The position numbers were made by a program, and so were the translations under genes. From Anaerolineae bacterium (GTDB taxonomy: Bacteria; Chloroflexota; Anaerolineae; Promineifilales; Promineifilaceae), in NCBI GenBank assembly GCA_023384415.1, contig JAHDWJ010000001.1:208799-272798 (forward strand): a DNA stretch of 64,000 nt, written 5' to 3'. This document shows, in pieces, positions 59,637 through 64,000 of the stretch; positions within the stretch are counted from its first letter, which is position 1; every line of letters begins with the position of its first letter. Below the pieces are notes generated by a model that saw only the letters and a list, made by a program, of their open reading frames with translations, did no database searches and had not been told where the DNA came from.

Positions 59637-60410
59637 ATGCTTAATTCTAATCCAGAGATTCAACGCATACTAACCGTAGATGATAACCCTTATACGCTGC
59701 GGATAGTAGAACACGCGCTGGACAAAGCCGGTTACGAAGTACTCACCGCCAATTCTGGGCAAGACGCTATGGGCGTTATCCAAAAACATGGGCTGCCCCA
59801 TCTGGCCATTGTAGATATCAATATGCCCATCATGGATGGGTTCGAATTTTGCCGGACCGTCCATCAATTTAGTGATCTACCGGTGATCATGCTGACTGCC
59901 GTCAATGAAGAAGAGACGATTATCAAGAGCATTGAGGAGTTTGCTGAAGATTACATCATCAAGCCATTCAGCCCTAATGAGTTGATCGCCCGGGTGAAGC
60001 GCGTCCTACGGCGGATTGGCACATTTTCTTATGCTCTGGCCCCCATCACCAAAATTGATGAGCGGCTCTCTATTGATTTTGCTAACCGGGAAGTGGTGGT
60101 GGATGGGGAGAAAATTTCGTTGACCCCCACAGAGACGAAGCTGCTTTATGTGCTCATGCGGAATGCCGGGCAAGTGGTTACAACTGATTTTCTCCTGCGC
60201 CGCATCTGGCCGTTGGAAGAGGCGTATGAAGACCGGCTGCATGTGCATGTCCACCGTCTGCGGCGCAAAATTGAGATTAACCCTGGCAAACCGGAATATA
60301 TTATTTCTGAGCGCGGGTCAGGATACAGCTTCCCCTCTAAGCCGGTGCATACGACGATTCTAGACCGAATCGCTGCGGCCGCTGAAGCCCGTGACGCGGC
60401 CGCTGAGTAG
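59637..60410 (+). CDS. OmpR-family response regulator
   Basis: The 257-residue protein has a receiver domain (acidic TVDDNPYTLRI, phospho-acceptor LAIVDINMPIMDG, Thr in IMLTAVNE, Lys in YIIKPFSP). A winged helix follows (LTPTETKLLYVLMRNAGQVV, LRRIWPLEEAYEDRLHVHVH, RLRRKIEINPGKPEYIISER). It should bind DNA and activate or repress genes when phosphorylated. The C-terminus has an Ala/Glu-rich tail of about 20 residues. No histidine kinase is adjacent; the orphan kinase at 82-3387 is one candidate within the window, which is inference only. Confidence 0.95.
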   Translation: MLNSNPEIQRILTVDDNPYTLRIVEHALDKAGYEVLTANSGQDAMGVIQKHGLPHLAIVDINMPIMDGFEFCRTVHQFSDLPVIMLTAVNEEETIIKSIEEFAEDYIIKPFSPNELIARVKRVLRRIGTFSYALAPITKIDERLSIDFANREVVVDGEKISLTPTETKLLYVLMRNAGQVVTTDFLLRRIWPLEEAYEDRLHVHVHRLRRKIEINPGKPEYIISERGSGYSFPSKPVHTTILDRIAAAAEARDAAAE

Positions 60411-60432
60411 CCACCCCGCTATCACCCCCGTA

Positions 60433-60457
60433 AAAAAGCCGGATGAGCCGGCTTTTT
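60433..60457 (+). terminator. Rho-independent terminator after the OmpR-type regulator
   Basis: AAAAAGCCGG / CCGGCTTTTT around ATGAG, followed by ATTTT. The next 280 bases up to the acidic-protein gene are T-rich with no supported gene. Confidence 0.88.
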
Positions 60458-60741
60458 ATTTTCCCCATAAGGTGTAAGTTTGGTTTGGTCTATTGGCCCA
60501 TCCTCACTATAATTGACGTTTGCGGTAAGCGTTTTTTCCTGGCAAAAAGCATGGTTTTGTTCTGGCCAATTAAACTCCAGCCAACCTTTACCCTGACTTT
60601 GTTATAAAACGTTTGCTTTTTATTCAAGCCTGACTGTCCGCAAAATAATCTCTACAAAGACCTGGATAGCAGACTGTACGATGATAAACCTAAACGATCT
60701 GTGCCTACAGTTCGATTGAATGGTTAAAGGAGAATTTTACA

Positions 60742-61047
60742 ATGGGTTTTGCAATTGAGTTTGAATATAGTTTCGGCATTCGTTACGCCTCCGGGGAAAC
60801 CCGCGAAGGAGGAGCGAGTGCCCTGGTAAGTATTGATACCGCCGATGCTGAAGCGTTGGGTACAGTTGATCTGTATGCTATTGCTTATGAATCTGTTTTG
60901 GATGAGATTGACGCCATCTGGAGCCAGGAAGATGATCTGGATGAGATGCCTGATATCACCATCTCCATCCGTAATCTGGTTATAGATGATGAATTTGATG
61001 AATCAGATTATGAGTTTGATGAAGATGAAGATGAGGATGAGGAGTAA
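60742..61047 (+). CDS. Small acidic protein with Asp/Glu-rich tail
   Basis: I do not recognise a family for this 101-residue protein. AAAGGAG lies nine bases before the ATG. The first 80 residues read like a compact alpha-beta domain (FAIEFEYSFGIRYASGETRE, GASALVSIDTADAEALGTVD, IRNLVIDD). The last 20 are almost all Asp and Glu (EFDESDYEFDEDEDEDEE), which suggests electrostatic binding to a basic partner or metal. It lacks GCGGCCGC octamers. Confidence 0.7.
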   Translation: MGFAIEFEYSFGIRYASGETREGGASALVSIDTADAEALGTVDLYAIAYESVLDEIDAIWSQEDDLDEMPDITISIRNLVIDDEFDESDYEFDEDEDEDEE

Positions 61048-61386
61048 AACTCAATATCCTACGAGTCAACCTCTTGTATAAAAATAAGAAGTGATCCACA
61101 GATGGCACAGATTTTCACAGATAGAAATACATCTGTGTTCATCTGTGGATCTACTGAAAAAAGGTCGCGCAGAGACGCGAAGGCGCAAAGTTACCAAAGA
61201 AAAATTCGTGTTCATTCGTGAAATTCGTGGCTTTTTTCAGTGGACTCATCTGTGACATCTGTGGATAAATCTTTTAGGAGTGAATAAGTTCCCTGAAGAC
61301 TCTTTGAGTTCCTGGGTTTCATCACCTTTGGTGAATCTGGTTCACTTGAATTGATTTGTATGGGTAATGCTGGTGAGCAGCCAGCA
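61048..61386. repeat. Cluster of dispersed intergenic phrases
   Basis: No gene. In order: TCCACAGATGGCACAGATTTT (61095) and its inverted partner CATCTGTGTTCATCTGTGGAT (61130-61150), which can pair. GCAGAGACGCGAAGGCGCAAAG (61170-61191) follows, then AATTCGTGTTCATTCGTG and AATTCGTGGC (61204-61232), and CATCTGTGACATCTGTGGAT (61247-61266). These are short phrases of types seen between genes in many bacterial genomes, including Chloroflexota. Confidence 0.55.
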
Positions 61387-62112
61387 TCACCCATAAACCA
61401 ACTCTCCCCGCAAGAACGCGGCCGCGACCTCACTCTGTGGCCGGTTGAAGAACGCTTCCCTCTCCCCCACTTCAACAATCTGCCCCCCAACCATCAATGC
61501 CACCCGATGCGCCACCCGCCGGGCCTGGAATAGATCATGTGTTACCCACACCACCGTCATCTTGCGTTGGGCTTGCTCTTCCCGCACAATCTGCTCAATT
61601 AACCCTACATTGTACGGGTCCAGATTCGCTGTCGGCTCATCAAGCAGCAGCACATCCGGCTGGATAATGAGGGCCCGGGCCAGGGCTACCCGCTGCCCTT
61701 CACCAGCCGAGAGTTTAGCGGCCGCTTGTTGGGCCAATGGCCCCAGCCCCAGCCGGTCTAACCATTGTTGGAGCAGTGAAGGATCGGGGACGCGGCCGCG
61801 TAGCTGCACCCCATAACCGATATTCGCCACCACGCTCCGGTGCAGCAACCCTGGCCGCTGGAAAACCCCCACCACCCGCCGTTTCTGTTCCAGCGACAAG
61901 GCCGGCGTCACCAGGTGATCCCCAAAATATAAGCGACCGCCAGTCGGCCATTCTAAAAAATTCAACAGGCGCAGCAAGGTACTTTTGCCCGCCCCACTCG
62001 GTCCCACCAACGCTAAAATTTCCCCAGAGCGAATCTGCAACTGGGCCACAGACAGCACCTGCCGCTCCCCATACCAATGGGTAATCTCCTCCAGATGATA
62101 ACTGGCGTTCAT
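61387..62112 (-). CDS. tupC: Tungstate ABC importer ATPase
   Basis: This 241-residue ABC ATPase has a Walker A LVGPSGAGKSTLLRLLNFLE, the signature LSAGEGQRVALARALIIQPD (with A-G-E in place of the common GGQ), Walker B VLLLDEPTANLD and the switch His VVWVTHDLFQARR. It drives uptake by the TupB permease; the four-base overlap of the genes (ATGA) shows coupled translation. Its substrate (tungstate or possibly molybdate) is inferred from the binding protein encoded upstream. Confidence 0.93.
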   Translation of the reverse strand: MNASYHLEEITHWYGERQVLSVAQLQIRSGEILALVGPSGAGKSTLLRLLNFLEWPTGGRLYFGDHLVTPALSLEQKRRVVGVFQRPGLLHRSVVANIGYGVQLRGRVPDPSLLQQWLDRLGLGPLAQQAAAKLSAGEGQRVALARALIIQPDVLLLDEPTANLDPYNVGLIEQIVREEQAQRKMTVVWVTHDLFQARRVAHRVALMVGGQIVEVGEREAFFNRPQSEVAAAFLRGELVYG

Positions 62113-62804
62113 CGCTTCACCCCCTGCCAGCGGTACAACGCCCAGTTAGTGATGAAAGCCAGGCTCAAGAGAATGATGCCCAGTGCCAGAGCCAGGGCAA
62201 AGTTCCCTTTGCGTGTTTCTAAAACGATGGCTGTGGTAAGAACGCGCGTTTGCCCTTCAATATTGCCTCCCACCAGCATCACTGCTCCTACTTCAGAGAT
62301 GATGCTGCCAAAAGCAGCTACAATAGCCGCTAACATCCCCTGGCGAGCCTCACTGAGTACCGCCCAGGTCAACTGCCAACGGGTAGCCCCTAATGATTGC
62401 ACCTGTAAGCGCACCGCCGGGTCTACCGCTTGCACTGCCGTCAGGGTCAGCCCTATCACCAGAGGTAGGGCGATGATGGTCTGGGCCAGGATCATGGCTC
62501 TGGGGGTAAAAAGCCAGCGTAGATCGCCCAAGATGCCCTGGTTGGAGAGGAAGAGGTAAACAAAGAGGCCAACAACAACGGGGGGCAGCCCCATACCAGT
62601 GTAGATCAGGGGAAGCAGGCAGCCAGCCAGAGGAACGCGGTTGCGTAAACCCATCCACGCCCCCACCGGCACACCTAGCAGCACCGCCAGGAACAATGCC
62701 CCACCCGTCACCTGCAAGGTCAGGGCCAGGATCCCCCGTAATTCGGCATCAAAGCGGAACAGCAACCGTATGGCTTCGCCTGTAGCCTGAATGAGCGTTT
62801 CCAT
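62109..62804 (-). CDS. tupB: Tungstate ABC importer permease
   Basis: The 231-residue inner-membrane permease shows about five helices and the EAA loop (VQSLGATRWQLTWAVLSEAR, QGMLAAIVAAFGSIISEVGA). It begins LIQATGEAIRLLFRFDAELR and contains RNRVPLAGCLLPLIYTGMGL, PPVVVGLFVYLFLSNQGILG, matching TupB/ModB-type permeases. The ATG overlaps the TupA stop by one base (TAATG). Confidence 0.93.
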   Translation of the reverse strand: METLIQATGEAIRLLFRFDAELRGILALTLQVTGGALFLAVLLGVPVGAWMGLRNRVPLAGCLLPLIYTGMGLPPVVVGLFVYLFLSNQGILGDLRWLFTPRAMILAQTIIALPLVIGLTLTAVQAVDPAVRLQVQSLGATRWQLTWAVLSEARQGMLAAIVAAFGSIISEVGAVMLVGGNIEGQTRVLTTAIVLETRKGNFALALALGIILLSLAFITNWALYRWQGVKR

Positions 62805-63643
62805 TAGCGGGCGTCAGGATAAAATAGGGGTTGGCCATATACCTCGACCCCGAACGCGCCAATAGCGGCCTGGGTTTCTGGGGTGGCGAGCCAATTGACA
62901 AACAGTTCGGCCAACTCCTGGTTAATGTTCCCTTTATCCGGGTTGACCGGGATGACTCCATAAGGATTTAACAAATCAGGGTCTCGATTGTCGGCTATGC
63001 TGGCTCCGCCAACGATGATGACCAAATTTGGCAGGTTGCTTTGTAAAGCCAGGAACGTCCCCCGGTCTGTCAGAGTGTAGGCCCCAGTCTCGTTGGCGTA
63101 GGTGAGGGTATCCCCCATGCCCTGCCCCAATGAATTGTACCAACTGCTTGTTGGATCAGGGGTCAGGCCAGCTATACTCCATAACGCTTTCTCTTTGCTG
63201 TGGGTGCCGCTGTCATCCCCACGGGAGGCGAAGGGCGCGGCCGCGTCAGCGATTACGGTCAGAGCCTCATGGGCCAGGGTCATCCCGCGCACCCCTGCTG
63301 GGTCGCTGGCAGGTCCTACCAGCACAAAATCGTTATACATGACATCAGCCCGGTACAACCCATGCCCGGCGGCGACAAAGGCATCTTCGCGGCCGCGGGC
63401 ATGAACCAAAATCACATCCGCATCCCCCGCTTCACCCAGAGCAATCGCCTGGCCCGTCCCCACCGCAACGATATCCACACGGGCGTTATATTGCTCCTCA
63501 AATGTCGGCAAAATAGCTGTCAACAACCCTGAATCAGCCGTACTGGTTGTTGTGGCCAATCGCAGCACCGCTGGTTCCTTTGCTCTACATGCCACCAGCA
63601 GGGCAAATATGACCATTACCCATAACCATCGTGTTAAGCGCAT
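62804..63643 (-). CDS. tupA: Tungstate-binding periplasmic-type lipoprotein
   Basis: This 279-residue binding protein begins with a lipoprotein signal peptide (VMVIFALLVACRAKEP, with the Cys as anchor). The TupA-specific binding motif RLATTTSTADSGLLTAILP follows, along with VDIVAVGTGQAIALGEAGDA, DVILVHARGREDAFV, YNDFVLVGPASDP, and SRGDDSGTHSKEKALW. These elements distinguish TupA from ModA. It hands tungstate to TupB. Together with the ModE-like gene upstream it suggests tungsten-related control. Confidence 0.93.
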   Translation of the reverse strand: MRLTRWLWVMVIFALLVACRAKEPAVLRLATTTSTADSGLLTAILPTFEEQYNARVDIVAVGTGQAIALGEAGDADVILVHARGREDAFVAAGHGLYRADVMYNDFVLVGPASDPAGVRGMTLAHEALTVIADAAAPFASRGDDSGTHSKEKALWSIAGLTPDPTSSWYNSLGQGMGDTLTYANETGAYTLTDRGTFLALQSNLPNLVIIVGGASIADNRDPDLLNPYGVIPVNPDKGNINQELAELFVNWLATPETQAAIGAFGVEVYGQPLFYPDAR

Positions 63644-63816
63644 CGTTTTTCTCTCTTGATATAAAAGAAATCAATCGCTATGACAAATAATCATAACGCT
63701 GGCAAAGTATAATCAAGAGAGACGAACTAAACAAGGTTCGGCAGGGGAATGAAAGCGGGGAACTTTGGGACCTGGAGGAACTCAGCGGAGGTTATACTGT
63801 TCCACCCGTGATTCCT

Positions 63817-64000
63817 TCATCTCTGGCTATCGTCAAAGTCAAAAAGTGCCTGGTAATGCCGATGGATTTCGCCTTCGATTTGCTGGCTAAATTGGTTGAA
63901 TTTGTCCAGGTAAGCCTGGGCTGTGGGGGTGAGGGTGGCCCCACCCCCACCATGACCGCCAGTTTGGGTTTCGACGAGCTTTTGCCCCAGGCGGGTCTCC
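63817..64000 (-). CDS. ModE-like winged-helix regulator, C-terminal part (cut by window edge)
   Basis: The open end of a gene running in from beyond 64000. The visible 60 residues read TRLGQKLVETQTGGHGGGGA, TLTPTAQAYLDKFNQFSQQI, followed by EGEIHRHYQALFDF and a stop codon at 63817. This is the wing and following helix of a LysR/ModE-type helix-turn-helix, where GGHGGGGATLT is the ModE signature. Single-domain ModE-like regulators often sit next to tungstate or molybdate transporters. The gap to tupA (63644-63816) contains the promoter of the importer operon. Only the C-terminal third is visible. Confidence 0.8.
   Translation of the reverse strand, partial: ETRLGQKLVETQTGGHGGGGATLTPTAQAYLDKFNQFSQQIEGEIHRHYQALFDFDDSQR

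Noticed and set aside
1..64000. CRISPR array
   Set aside because: No evenly spaced direct repeats with unique spacers were seen; the phrase repeats are tandem or scattered and of irregular length.
1..64000. tRNA or rRNA genes
   Set aside because: The only T-arm-like GGTTCGATTCC is that of tmRNA at 4152-4162; no other cloverleaf or rRNA sequence was recognised.

Overview
The window reads as chromosomal DNA of an uncultured-type member of the Chloroflexota, probably in or near the Anaerolineae. The evidence is indirect but consistent: the tmRNA tag (ANTNARYNALPLAA) opens like the Chloroflexus tag, there are kinase-FGE and TP-linker kinase fusions, many DppB/DppC-type permeases, a form II CO-dehydrogenase-like operon, a GbsR-type regulator and FAD-linked oxidase fusions. 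No ribosomal RNA or conventional tRNA gene was seen. The DNA carries the palindromic octamer GCGGCCGC about 95 times, roughly one per 670 bp, mostly inside genes.

Layout. 1-8922: a large multi-domain sensor kinase, the ssrA gene with promoter and terminator, a HIT hydrolase, a (pseudo)kinase-FGE fusion, a methyltransferase and a protein built of twelve CxxC-CxxC ribbons. 9029-11264: an operon of a Flp-like small membrane peptide, a cytochrome P450 and a membrane protein. 11416-12036: a MITE-like element and a decayed SNF2-type helicase fragment. 12080-19325: a phytol/dolichol-kinase-like enzyme, an RsbW/RsbV/RsbU-like partner-switching module, two tandem SET-domain proteins, a V4R protein, a response regulator and a GbsR-type regulator. 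19591-28447: a DUF84 NTPase, an SRPBCC protein, a PHAX-domain protein, a TPR protein, a family 39-like glycosyltransferase, a very large FAD/Fe-S oxidoreductase and a small protein.

28450-31340 is the most notable region: four integron attC sites in one orientation, bounding three gene-less cassettes and one 2.45 kb cassette. The large cassette carries a HINT pretoxin, a probable immunity gene and a HigB/HigA-type toxin-antitoxin pair. There is no integrase in the window, so it is an integron-like cassette cluster (CALIN). A family 1 glycosidase gene starts 8 bases after the last attC.

32936-40544: two convergent family 5 (oligopeptide/nickel type) ABC importers, each with a binding protein and two permeases but no ATPase. 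The first binding protein looks circularly permuted. Both systems have a strong perfect hairpin between the binding-protein and DppB genes. 40808-46193: a pseudokinase with an extracellular domain, an anchored protein, a small protein and uvrB. 46470-51241: coxS-coxL-coxM-type molybdenum hydroxylase genes with coxG. 51943-54420: a TetR-hydrolase operon with a palindromic operator and a decayed membrane-protein gene. 54725-58159: DAHP synthase, AroH-type chorismate mutase and leucyl aminopeptidase. 58517-61047: an SDR protein, an OmpR-type regulator and an acidic protein. 61387-64000: tungstate transporter tupABC followed by the end of a ModE-like regulator, which together would supply and sense W/Mo oxyanions. 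Intergenic gaps are rich in short recurring phrases, inverted repeats and a three-copy CCTTCCGAAGG element.
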